Positions 45,893-56,638 of a stretch of 64,000 bases of DNA are shown piece by piece (position 1 is the first letter of the stretch; every line of letters starts with the position of its first letter). Origin of the DNA: Episyrphus balteatus (Eukaryota; Arthropoda; Insecta; Diptera; Syrphidae). A model generated the notes under the pieces. That model ran no database searches. It was not told where the DNA came from and worked only from the letters and a program-made list of their open reading frames with translations. Made by a program: the position numbers and the translations under genes. The stretch spans positions 56,434,094-56,498,093 of the forward strand of contig NC_079136.1 of NCBI RefSeq assembly GCF_945859705.1. The letters are read 5' to 3'.

Positions 45893-47115
45893 AATTTAAA
45901 ATATGCTGATAAATGAAATCTGTTTCAAGTGTCTGTTAAATTTAAACTGAACTTCATTTTAATTTAATAGGTAAGAATTTTAAATTTTAACTTGGCTAAA
46001 TTTTTGAGAGAATTTTATATGGGATCTAAAATTTAGTTCGATCTGCGTACTAAGCTTTACAGTGAAAAGTCCCCTTTTTTATAGACTCCTTAAGAGAAAA
46101 ATTTAAAACATGTCCTTGTGTAAGAATTAGGACAGGTCTTATGCAAATCATTTTAGCACACACTAACGAAATTCTTCAAGGCTTTCCTTCAAAGGTAATC
46201 TACAAGTTAATAGCTTTTGACGAACATTATAACGAAACATTTTAGGGAGGCTATAGCTTTGCTAAGGAAACTATCACTTGCATTGGATGTTATAATATAC
46301 CCTTATAGAGTCTGTTATAAGATATTTAAGAAAGGATTTTAATGAATTTTCTTTTATTATTGTTTTAGTTGTAATTTTTTCTATTACGTTTTATCTCAGT
46401 TTTAACCATTCCACTGCTTTTTATGTTGTTCTGATATGAACAAATTTTATTTTAATTGAAAAAGAACACATTTTCTTACTTTCACGTAGCCCGGGCTAGG
46501 AAGTGATCCCACGTTTCTCCGCATACCAGCCCAGCTAATTGAAATACAATGTTTTTTTTTTAATGCATCAGAAACGTTGCAAACTTGCAAAATAAGAATA
46601 TTGCACACTTAGGTATAAGAAATAAACACTGCAGACTCACAAGAAAAAACATTGAATATTAACAAAAGCTCCTTGGAACAGGTCTTATAGAGGCTTTCTT
46701 TAACTGAAATTTAGTAAGAAGTAAGAAGAGACCTTCTTTTTTTCGAAAATGGTTCATTTTACTACAGCTTGTCGAATGGAAAAAAATTGTTACTTGGGTT
46801 TTATAAAGATTCTATTTGTTTTTGGTATGTCTTTTTTTGAAAGAAACAAGACGTTTTTTAGTTGAAACTTTGAACAGCTTTTTGGGCAAAGTTTCTACTC
46901 GCATTGCTAGCTTGAGATTGCTGATTGTTCTCCAACTTCAAAGAATAAGTCGATAAAGAAATCTTGAATGTAAAACAATTGAAAGTTAACGATAATGTTA
47001 AATGGAAGGAATTGTGTTGACGATATCAAAGATGTTCTCTTAAAAGAAACAATAAAGTAAATTTAAAATGAAGTAGACAATTTAATAATTGCTGAATTTG
47101 CAGCAACCAGGGCTG
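45893..47115. other. Non-coding DNA, nothing recognised
   Basis: AT-rich. A GTAGCCCGGGCTAGG palindrome is at about 46487-46501. No gene seen. Confidence 0.35.
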
Positions 47116-47445
47116 CACGGAGAAAAAAGACCACTTAAGAAAAGCAGATTCCGAATTAAAATTTGCGGATTTCTGCATGAGTTTTTGCCAAGATGACTTC
47201 CGTCATCAAGCGGACAAATCTTCTTAATTTCTCGAAAGCGAAAATTTAAAATAAATCCACTTAAATTAAGCGGAAAACCATCTTCTTAAGATGAAAATTC
47301 ACATTAAAATGAAATGAAATTCACCTTAAATTTAACAGAATTTGAAGCGGATTCCACTTATTTTAAGCGGAAATTGTATTGTTTTAAGCGGGTGGGATTT
47401 AAGGAGGGCATCATCTTATTTTAAGGTGCCTCTTTTTTCTCCGTG
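47116..47445. mobile_element. MITE with CACGGAGAAAAAAGA ends
   Basis: A 330-bp segment begins CACGGAGAAAAAAGACC and ends GGTGCCTCTTTTTTCTCCGTG, giving 15 identical terminal bases inverted. The interior is rich in CTTAAAT(T)AAGCGG-type palindromic blocks and does not code. I cannot see a clear target duplication (left flank GGGCTG, right flank TTACC). A relic of the same family lies at 2604-2740 and a solo end at 45875. Confidence 0.75.
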
Positions 47446-49094
47446 TTACCAAGCTGAATTACCTCCAACTTGCAAAATGAATTAACTCCTATCCAATTAT
47501 TTGTCCGTGAGCGTGAACTCAGTTCAAAAAATTCAGAGTTAGGTCATTTCTTCTTTAAGAATTTGAAATGTTTTGGTGGAATGGTGTTGCATTTAGATTG
47601 ACGAATTACTTGGTAAACTATTTTTAATACCTTGCAACGCTAGTAAGTGAGAAAAAATACTCAGACAATTCGTCGTTCAATTGAAAAATAAACATGAAAT
47701 CTCTCCACATTTTGTGAAACTCATGTTTATTGCGCCTTAAAATACAATTTCTAGTGGAAAATAAAGCTAAGCTAAAAATGTAAGAACTTCTAGCCAACAA
47801 ATTACTTCAAGTTCTTAGCAGGGAACACTTTGAAGGAATAGGGGAAAATACCATACACGTCAGTTTTTTTGCCATTTGTAAAACTTGCAATGCAACTTTC
47901 CAGTGATTCATATTCAAGACCCCTGTAATTTTTGGAAACCTATCAAGTCGATATATTTCCCGGATATCAGCAAACGCGTGCGACCTAGTCATGCGTTTAA
48001 GCTTTGAAATCGATTGTTGATTATATTGTTCATTCAAACTGAATTTGGAAAAAAAGGTAGAGATATAAATCGTTTACACAAAAATGTCAAAGTGATATAT
48101 TTGAATCGAATGCAAGTTGCATGCAACAATTTTCAAACAATCGACACACTTACATACTTCCAGAAAAAAAAAATAAACAATAAATTAAACTCGAACAATA
48201 TTCTTGGCTTCTCTCAATAATTGATTCGTGAATGAATGTTATTGTTTTTTTGTTTGACTTGGTTTGGTTTTTTGTTGTTCGTATTAAGCTTTCAAATGAG
48301 AAGTTTATTCTGAAACTACTCTCATGACTGTGTCACCTCATTGAATTGACCTAAATTTATTGTTTGGATTTTTTTATTTTTTTATTCCAAATGCATTTAT
48401 CAACTGTCATTGTGTCATCGAATGTAACTGTGAGAAGGACATAGGGGTAAATACAATGATCTCATTTTTTTGTTTGTTGTTGTATTAGAATTTTGTTGAT
48501 AAAGATAAGCTCTCTCGTTTAAAACGAATATACAAAAATTTACTTTAATAGCTTATCGTATTTTTTTTTCTATTGACATTCGAACCAAAGTCGAAGTGGT
48601 TGATTGATTTGGAATGTTCTATTTGAAGATTGCTTGATAGTTATAAGTTTTCTATAGAAAATGAGAGAAAAGTTTTATTTAAAGTGAAATGCCCAAGCAA
48701 ATAAATAACAACAAAATTGACATATGACGATATGATGGGGTGCTGTATAGATACTTGTAGAATATACATATAGAGACTTTTATAAGAATGTCGAGTACGG
48801 GAAGTTATTTATGAAAAAAATGTAAAGATAAATAATAAACAACATTTGACGTAATTCTATTTGATTTAGAACTAAAATGACAAAATGATTGTTATTTAAG
48901 TTTACTTCAACAAATTTATTTAAAAATTTAAAAAAAAATATTTTGTTTACTTTTTCGCTGTAAATTAACATCATCGTAATAAAAATTATTGTAATTCAGT
49001 GGTTTTTTTCTACTTTTGCGTATTAACAAACCATTTTCACATAAAGCAAACGTTTAGACTTCTGTAATTTTTCTTCGAAATGTTACTTACCAAA
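47446..49094. other. Non-coding DNA, nothing recognised
   Basis: AT-rich. No frame, RNA gene or element end is supported. Confidence 0.35.
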
Positions 49095-50015
49095 TTTACC
49101 AAAGTTACCAAATTGTGTTTCAAAACCAAAAACCAACTCTCGCCCTTTCGCAGAGCACACAAAATTTCAATTAAAAATTAAAAATAAACTATTAGAGATA
49201 CTCGTACAAAAAATCTTCTATAGCTTATTTTAAAGATAATAACCTAAAGCTTAATCCAAATGAAGGATTTTTAAAAATTCCGTCATTTAATAGGGTAAAC
49301 AGGGGTAAAACGGAAAGATGGGCTAAAATCTAAACGCGAAGTAGTAGATAATTGATTTTTTTTTGCTATAGATAGATGAGATTAATGTAAGAATAACTGC
49401 ATTTAAGAAAAAATTCTAAAAAATTTTAAAACTTGGGGCTATGACAAAATGAGGATTTTGGGTAAAGGAAAATTTTTTTGACAATTCTAAAGATGCCAGG
49501 TGAAAGATGAGGGAAAAAAAATTAGGCGTCCAAAACTCTGCGTTTCGAAATATGAATTTTTGAAAAACACCTTGTTTTTTAGGGGTATTTTTGGGTAATT
49601 TTTGGTTTTTAGCTTTTTTTTTGGAGCGTTCAAAAAATCTCATCTCAAAAAATCTGGCCTTATGCATACATGTGCAAAAACTTGGAATCGTTTAGTGAGT
49701 TTTGATTGAATAACGGAAGAAACAAGTTTTTTAAAAACACGTTTTTTTACCGTTTTTAACCGATTTTCATCGTTTTTTATTTGTATCTTTTTTTTTAGAT
49801 ACAGGAATAAAGTATATGGAGTAATGATAGACCATGACCACGACTAAATGTGTGCGAAGTTTCAATCATTTTCGTAAACACAATTTTGAGATAACGGTAA
49901 AATAAAATCTAGAATTCAACAGGTTTTAACTTTTGACCAAGAGCAGATAGAAATTTTATTAAACTTTTATGAGCATCCTGATATAATTACCTTTCATTTG
50001 GTATATCACAGAGCA
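49095..50015 (-). mobile_element. Copy C of the 190-bp-unit repeat family (truncated)
   Basis: It follows copy B closely from the GCACTTTCGCA-like block (49140) through AAACTATTAGAGATAC, GTCATTTAATAGGGTAAACA, TGGGGCTATGAC, AAACTTGGAATCGTTTAGTG and TGAGCATCCTGATATAATTAC to GGTATATCACA at 50009. It then stops abruptly and different sequence begins. It lacks the tandem units and both outer ends. Confidence 0.7.
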
Positions 50016-50339
50016 AAGACACCTCGTGAATTATGGTACCCTGCTAAGTTCATTATATAACCAGCTCAGAAGGTGAAAGGACCAGTTATCCAGTTTGCTT
50101 CGTTTTCAAAACATACTTTCTACAAAAATGTGCCGCTTATATTTTCTGATCTGCCTGATTGTATGAAAGCAATAACAGCAAGTCAAAAAGACTTGACGGC
50201 TATCCAGAAGAACTGTCACACGTATTTGGCAAAAAAAATCTAGCGAATTTTAGCAACTGAAAACGGAAATGATCGTCATGCTTTTAAACTAGTAAGAGCC
50301 TTATTTGACAGCCTCAGTAGAGAGTTTATTTGTGCAAGA
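50016..50339. other. Possibly part of the adjacent LINE relic
   Basis: Composition is less AT-rich than its surroundings and continuous with the relic to its right. No motif is clear enough to call. Confidence 0.3.
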
Positions 50340-51430
50340 GTGGTTTTCCTGTTTATGCATTATTTTATAAAAGCAGTATTTAATAAGTGCAAATGTCACG
50401 TCTCACATGGAAGAGGATGCCATGTTGGAGTTGGACGGGACTGCATCATACTAGATCTGCATCAAATAACATCAATGGTGGAGAGAGATACAAAAACCGT
50501 TGGCCTGAAAATCAATAGAAGGAAACAAAGGTGATAAGCTTTGAACCCAGTCATCTTCCAAATAAATATTCTTCAACAGCTGATTGCGCCGATAGAGAAA
50601 ATACATATATATAATTTCTAATATTTTGGAAGCATTGTCTCTACCAGGGTTCGGACTTTACTTCGATAGAAGTAGATTTACTTCGATTTTGGGATCTACT
50701 TCTGTTTCTTGATTGAAAAATATTTTTCAAATAATAAATTTAGAGAAAGGGATTTACCTTCAATTTTAAACCTGGTCGAGGCATTGAGAAATAAAGCTCA
50801 ACTGAAATCTCAAATGATGAATGGAGGTCAATTATTCTTCGAATTCAAGATATAAATAAAGTTTATCAAAGTAATTTTGACTGATGTTGGAGAATTCCTG
50901 ATCAAAAATTTGTTAGATTATGCTGAATTAACCGTTTTACCCCAAAGCACCGTTCAACCACTAGATGAGAAAGGTTTTTTGGAAAAGATCATAATAAAAA
51001 AAGTAAAGAAAATAATTTTGTTGAAAAATAATTTTTTTTGAATACATTTTTGTAAATAAATGTTCTGAAAGTTTAAATTTGAAATCTATTTCCGAAGTTT
51101 GGGATCTACTTCACTTTTTTTTCAAATTTGCTTCGAAATTTTGAAACTGAAGTCCGAACCGTGGTCTCTACCGAACAACACATCAGCAATCGTTTCGGGA
51201 GGGCAAAGGCTGTGTTTGAAATGTTGTCCAATATTTTGACGAACAACTTTCTCAGCTAAAAGACCAAAAGCTACTACTGTTAACTGTTACTTTTAAATGT
51301 GGAATCTGTACTGCTATTGATACAAATGCACTACTTCGGAAATTACATAAACTTTGGAAAACAAATGTCTCTGAAACGTCTTAAAGGTTTTCTCACCCAA
51401 TTGTATTTCCAACGAACATAAGGTTTTTTG
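50340..51430 (+). pseudogene. Non-LTR retrotransposon reverse-transcriptase relic, interrupted
   Basis: Broken frames read in order: TSMVERDTKTVGLKINRRKQ (50468-50530, the GLKIN..K region late in the RT palm), YFGSIVST (50626-50648, the YLGS motif), then after an inserted element EQHISNRFGRAKAVFEML (51173-51226), and a stretch resembling KRPKATTV...WNLYCY before TLENKC. This order is that of the RT C-terminal part in LINEs of the kind found widely in insects. Several stops are present and no start or endonuclease is visible. A 519-bp hAT-like element splits it at 50645-51163. Confidence 0.65.
50637..51171. mobile_element. hAT-like MITE nested in the LINE relic
   Basis: The body is 50645-51163 (519 bp), flanked by a perfect 8-bp duplication GTCTCTAC (50637-50644 and 51164-51171). 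Ends are inverted: CAGGGTTCGGACTT and, from the right, CACGGTTCGGACTT (13 of 14). Subterminal GAAGTAGA/TCTACTTC motifs link it to the element at 31542-32010. Removing it rejoins the LINE frame at YFGSIVST|EQHI, which confirms both the element limits and its later arrival. No transposase is encoded. Confidence 0.92.
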
Positions 51431-53490
51431 GAATCACACTTAAACCCTAAAAGGTCTGGAAACCAAAAGTGTAGTAGTTTTTTTTTTTTTGACGTGTTAA
51501 GCTCAGTCTATTTCTAATCTTCAACTTATCTCTATTAAGTAATTTTGTAAGCTAGCTCCATTCACCAAGATCTTTCTCCATGAACCACTTCACCAAAAAA
51601 CAATAATCATTGAAAAGTCCTTGATAGTATTTGCTACTTCCGAAAAATTCAACTCAAGAATTTACTTAACTCTTGATTTAACAAACTTCGACTTAAAACA
51701 AGTCAAGTTAATATCTTCAACTAATAATAATAATAATAATACCAACAACAATAACTGTCAGTAAACTTCAAACTGCTAATGAATCTTTCTCGTGATTATT
51801 GCAAATACCTAAATAAAAAAACAATCACACATCTTACTGTTTCCACCTTAAGCAAACTGTGAAACCTACTTATGAACTTCTGAACAGGTACCGGGCGTAT
51901 CCATATTCAATATTTAGTTCTACCAGAAAAACCAACTTCGGTTTGTTGCACATAATAGTATACTGAGAGTACGGTGAGTATGGAGTATTCCATAACTACC
52001 TACCTTCTGACAGGTGTTGCATAATCCACTCCATGACAAACACAGGGGGCAAGCAAGCAAGCTTCCATTGCAAAATAAACAACAACAAATAAAAAAAAAA
52101 CTCCTAAAACCGACAAAGCAACGCGACCAAGTGGAAAAGTGGAAAACTCACTGAACCATGGAAAAGTTGAAACAAAAACAATACAAAAAAAAAAGAATGA
52201 TGGCTGCCTAAGATGACAACAATAGTGACATATTTAAGTGGGAGATCGAGTTTAAGTATTTTTATTTTTTTTTTTTTCTATTTAAAGTACACATTCTCGA
52301 GATGCCTCAAGGTTCTCATGCTTCTTAATCGTGAGTTGTATTGTGAATTTTTGCCTTTGAATTGGAGGTGATTGTCAATAATTTATTTGGGAAATACTAT
52401 TCACCGAATGTGTTGAATGGTAACCCTTTTTTTTTCTGTTTGTTTATAATGCAGATAATAATACAATGGCCGACCGGATGTGTAATGCATTCAAAAGTAG
52501 TTACCTAGTTGATTTTTTTTTTAATTTTGTACATTTTTTGAAGGGAGGGATAACGCATCGGCAAACATCTGAGAGGTTAAAATAATTTATTCCGAACGAG
52601 GGAAACTATTATTTTTTGGAAATTGCAGTCGTTTTTCTGTGTAAATTTAGGTTTGTTCGACGACTATAATATCCGACGATGTTGGGGTGTCGTATGCGCA
52701 TGAGGAATTTTTTAATGAACCTTTATGGTAGGAACTGAGTATATGAAAAGAGACATTGACATCGTTTTGATAAAAAAAAAGTATTATGTCACAAGCAATA
52801 AGGTTTGTAATTATAGAGTAATGTGGGCCCATATGATTGGGACGAGTTCTGCATATTTACATTTTTACATTTTGTGGGAATTTTTTTTTTTAATATTTAA
52901 ATTAGGTTAAGGTTAAAACTAAAATTAGAAGTAGATTCTTACAAGAAGCTTCAGAGTAGGTATCTTATGTATATTTTAACACAAGCTCTAAAGTTGTATT
53001 TTGACCACACACAATTTATTAGCTCTCAATAAAAACTCAAAATCTAGTCAAACTTACCCATCACCTTTTAATCTTTGTGTGGTTTTAATGTTAAAACTTT
53101 CTTATTGAGTCAAGCTTTTATAATTAAAATGATACCACCCTATGACCCTCATAAATAGCGATTAAAAAGAGTGACGCCTTACTGTCACTCAAACAAAAAA
53201 CAAAAACCGTAAAGATTAGAGAATAAAACATTTCAAGGTATAAAGATAATCCATGGTTTCTTTTTGTTACAAATCATGGGTTTATTCAAATTTTTGATAT
53301 AATTAGTGATGTTGTATTTTTATGTTTAAGTGTTTTAATTGTTACCCTGCGGGTAAAATGAGTTTTAAAGCTGTACTATGTTTTGTACAGCTTTGTCTTT
53401 TGACAATCGGGTAGTTGAATTTTAAAAATAAAATAATTTTGTATTTTATTTATTCCTTTTTTCTAATTGAAAATAAAGTGCACGATTGGG
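51431..53490. other. Non-coding DNA, no gene seen
   Basis: A TAA microsatellite of about 6 units is at 51723-51740. The rest is AT-rich with no supported feature. Confidence 0.4.
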
Positions 53491-55124
53491 GTCGCAAGCA
53501 GTGGCGTATCCAGAAAAAAATTTGGAGAGGGGGGGGGGTAGAAAATTTTTTAAAATTTTTTTATAGGGAAAATGTACGAAAAAATTTGTTTCTCTTTTTT
53601 ATCCATCTTTGATCGAAAGTGAAGAGCTGTGGTGCGGTACTGAAAGTGGTAAAGTAGCATTTTACTGCTACTACTCGACAGCTTCGTACTCTGTCCCCTC
53701 CTTACATAATAAAAGTAGTGTTTTTTTCAAAGTTGTTATACTGCAAACATTTTACATAATGAGCAAGGAGTTCAGTCATCCATAAAAAAACACTTTATTT
53801 CGTTCGAACTTTGTCATGTACTGAATTCAAAACTCTTAACAGATTTATTCCTATCACGAGCTATAGGCTCGTTATTATTTTCGATATAAATGCTCATGTT
53901 CCGCAATTTGAACGAAAGTGAATTGAAATCACTTTTCAATTTCACGTGAAATTAAATATCATATTCTTCATTTCGATCGATTTCGAAAACTTCAAAATTG
54001 CTTCAAACTGTCAAAACTGAAGGATCATTCATTTTTATTTTGTTTCTAAAGTGAAATTACTACTGCTTTGGACATGGATGCAATTTTATCCGCAATTTTA
54101 ATGGAAAAAGCAAAATTTAAAAGAAAAATGAAGAAGACACATTTTGTGAGACAAATCAAATATGTAAGTGAAATGCAAAACATGGGCAGTATTATTGCAA
54201 ATTTTAAAACAAAAATGAATTAGTGTAAAGCGAATGAGGTTGCTAACACAGAAGGAGTGCGCAATTCCCGAGGGTACCTGGAGAATTGCGCACTGCAAAC
54301 ACAGAGGCAGTGATAAATTATAATATTTTATTCCATGAGGCATTATGTATTTTGTATTAAATCAACAACAAACAAACTATACAAAACAATAAAAATATAA
54401 GTTTTGATAATATTTTGTCCAAAATTGCAAATTCATTGAAAAAGGCACTAAATTCAAAGTAAACTGAATTCGATGAGAAAATCTAAATGAGTGAGAAAAT
54501 GCAGAACACCTAATTTCACTTTCGGCAAGTGAATGCCCAAAAAGTTAAATGCAGAATGTGAAAGTCTCAAATATTGATTTTCAATGAAGTTCTTTTTGAT
54601 GTTTAATCCAAAATACATATTATTTTTTCGTAATATGTTGCTTTTTTAATATAAATCAAAAGCGCAAAATGGAATTTGCTAAGAGAAACCATTAGTTATG
54701 TTGGCCACTATAAGATTTTGAGATATCAAAAATTTCTATTTCTAATATCTTTAAAAGACGGCGTTTTGAGATTGCATTTTGCATAAGAAGTTTTGTAAAA
54801 TTTAACGGTGATGTAATTCGATGTCAAAATACAAAAAAAAAAATGATCTGAAGAATTCCAAATCGAACTAAAATCCGAAAAAAATTACGCCAACCCTCAA
54901 CGTCAGCTGAGGCTCTTACTCAAACAAACATAAACATCCGTTTCAGATTTTGGAGGGGGCTCGAGCATCTGAGCTGCCTCTAAATCTTTAAGATTTACGA
55001 AAAAGTTTCAGTAAATCATGTTCATTATGATGAAATCAGCTAAATAATAACATGATCTTGAAGGCTTGGGGGGGCTTGAGCCCCCTGAGCCCCCCCCCCC
55101 CCTCAATACGCCGCTGGTCGCAAG
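53491..55124. mobile_element. hAT-like non-autonomous element, 1618 bp
   Basis: The body (53499-55116) is flanked by a perfect 8-bp duplication GTCGCAAG (53491-53498 and 55117-55124). Ends are inverted: CAGTGGCGTATCC and, from the right, CAGCGGCGTATTG. A run of 10 G lies just inside the left end and a run of 12-13 C just inside the right end, next to a GGGGGGGCTTGAGCCCCC palindrome. A perfect 12-bp hairpin AGTGCGCAATTC/GAATTGCGCACT is at 54256-54294. No transposase frame is visible. CAGNGGCGTA ends are common among insect hAT elements as I recall. Confidence 0.9.
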
Positions 55125-56426
55125 CACTTGAACTTATGATTAAAGTTGGTTGGTAAACTAAAAATTTGTATTCGAAAATTTTTTAAAGAGTATTTTTTAC
55201 TTAATTTTATAAGAAGCTTAATAAAAACTTAAATTATAATTTTAAATGGTTCGCATCCAAAACTTTCCTTTTCTTAGAAGCAATTGATTTTTTTCTGATA
55301 GAAATTGATGGTTATATGATTAAAATGGAAAAGATTGTGTTTCTCTAAAAATGTCTCCAAATATTTTTATTAAAAAAGGCCCTTCTTTTGAAATAAAAAT
55401 ATTATTTTTTGAACAGCTTTTAATAGTACCTGTCCTTGAACGATTTCTTAATTTCTGACTTTCTCGCTAGCCATTTAACCAATTTTAATAAAATTGTTTG
55501 TAACATTATAATTGAGAAATCAATTTTTCAAAACGGATCAATAAATTTTCATGAAATTTTGTATTAATATGTACAAAAATACCAATTTTTGGAAAATTAT
55601 TCGACAATTTGTATAATAAAAAAAAAAGTTCCACCAGAACAAAAAAAAAAAAACTCGAAAAATTCTTTGTTTTACAAGAAATCAAATGGCATACATCATT
55701 TTAATATTAAAACACTTTAAAACGTGGTTCTTGTAATTTTAAAAACTTTTTAAATTAAAATACTCTTACGAATGTTTTAAAAAACTTTAAAACTTTTTTC
55801 TAAGAAGCTTTAACCATTGGAGCAATTACGTTTGAAGCTGTAGTACATTAAAAAAGGCAATATTAATCCAAGTATAATAATAAATTCATTAATTTTTCAA
55901 AAAAAAAAAAAAAAAAAAAAAAATAAATGTTTTTAAGAAATCCAAAAATTATCTCAACATGAAGTTTACTCAAACGTTTTCGTCAAGAACTTTCATCGCA
56001 ATCGGTATACATATTTCAAAAGTGCGACAGTACAAGTGCTTTTTAAATTAAAATCTTCAGAGACTTTTTTGAAAAAACCATTCTTTTGCATTTTTGTAAT
56101 ATGGCAAATACCGATAATTTTCATCCTAAAATCGTATCAAGGAATAACCCAAACTCCTTTACTAATAAGTTTAAAGCAAATCGCTCAACGACAGACGCAC
56201 AGAATTCCGAAATCCATCGTAACTATCTATCTAAACTAGATCACGAGTAAAAATTGACAGACTTTAGGAATTCAGTACCTTCAAGTTCTTAAATTTTATA
56301 AAATTTATTTTTGTTTCATGAAGAAATTGCAACGAAAATTATTTTTGAAGCCAAAATTTATGAAATGCACGAAAAGTGCAAGGGTGTGGTTAACCAGCCA
56401 TTTCCTTTAAGACGCACTTAATAGGG
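55125..56426. other. AT-rich DNA, no gene seen
   Basis: A 25-base A run is at 55899-55923. No supported gene or element end. Confidence 0.4.
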
Positions 56427-56638
56427 TAGAGTTGCCTATTTTTGGCCGTCTCCAGTTTCCGGCCACCTTTTGGAAAATAGTTATAATTAGGGATTTTGTA
56501 GGGTTTATTCAAATTTTTGCTTTAATGCTGTTCTAATATAGTTAGAACAGCATACGAGCGAAAATTTGAAATCACTAGTTATAACGATTTTCCGAAGGGT
56601 GGCCGGTAACTGGAGACGGTCGCAAAGAGGCAACTCTA
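56427..56638. mobile_element. TA-flanked hairpin MITE
   Basis: TA at 56427-56428 and 56637-56638 flank a 208-bp body with long inverted ends: GAGTTGCCTATTTTTGGCC, then GTCTCCAGTTTCCGGCCACC on the left, and the inverse with few changes on the right. The arms continue inward with gaps to a centre GCTGTTCTAATATAGTTAGAACAGC, so nearly the whole element is one hairpin. TA target and hairpin form suggest a Tc1/mariner-derived MITE. Confidence 0.85.
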
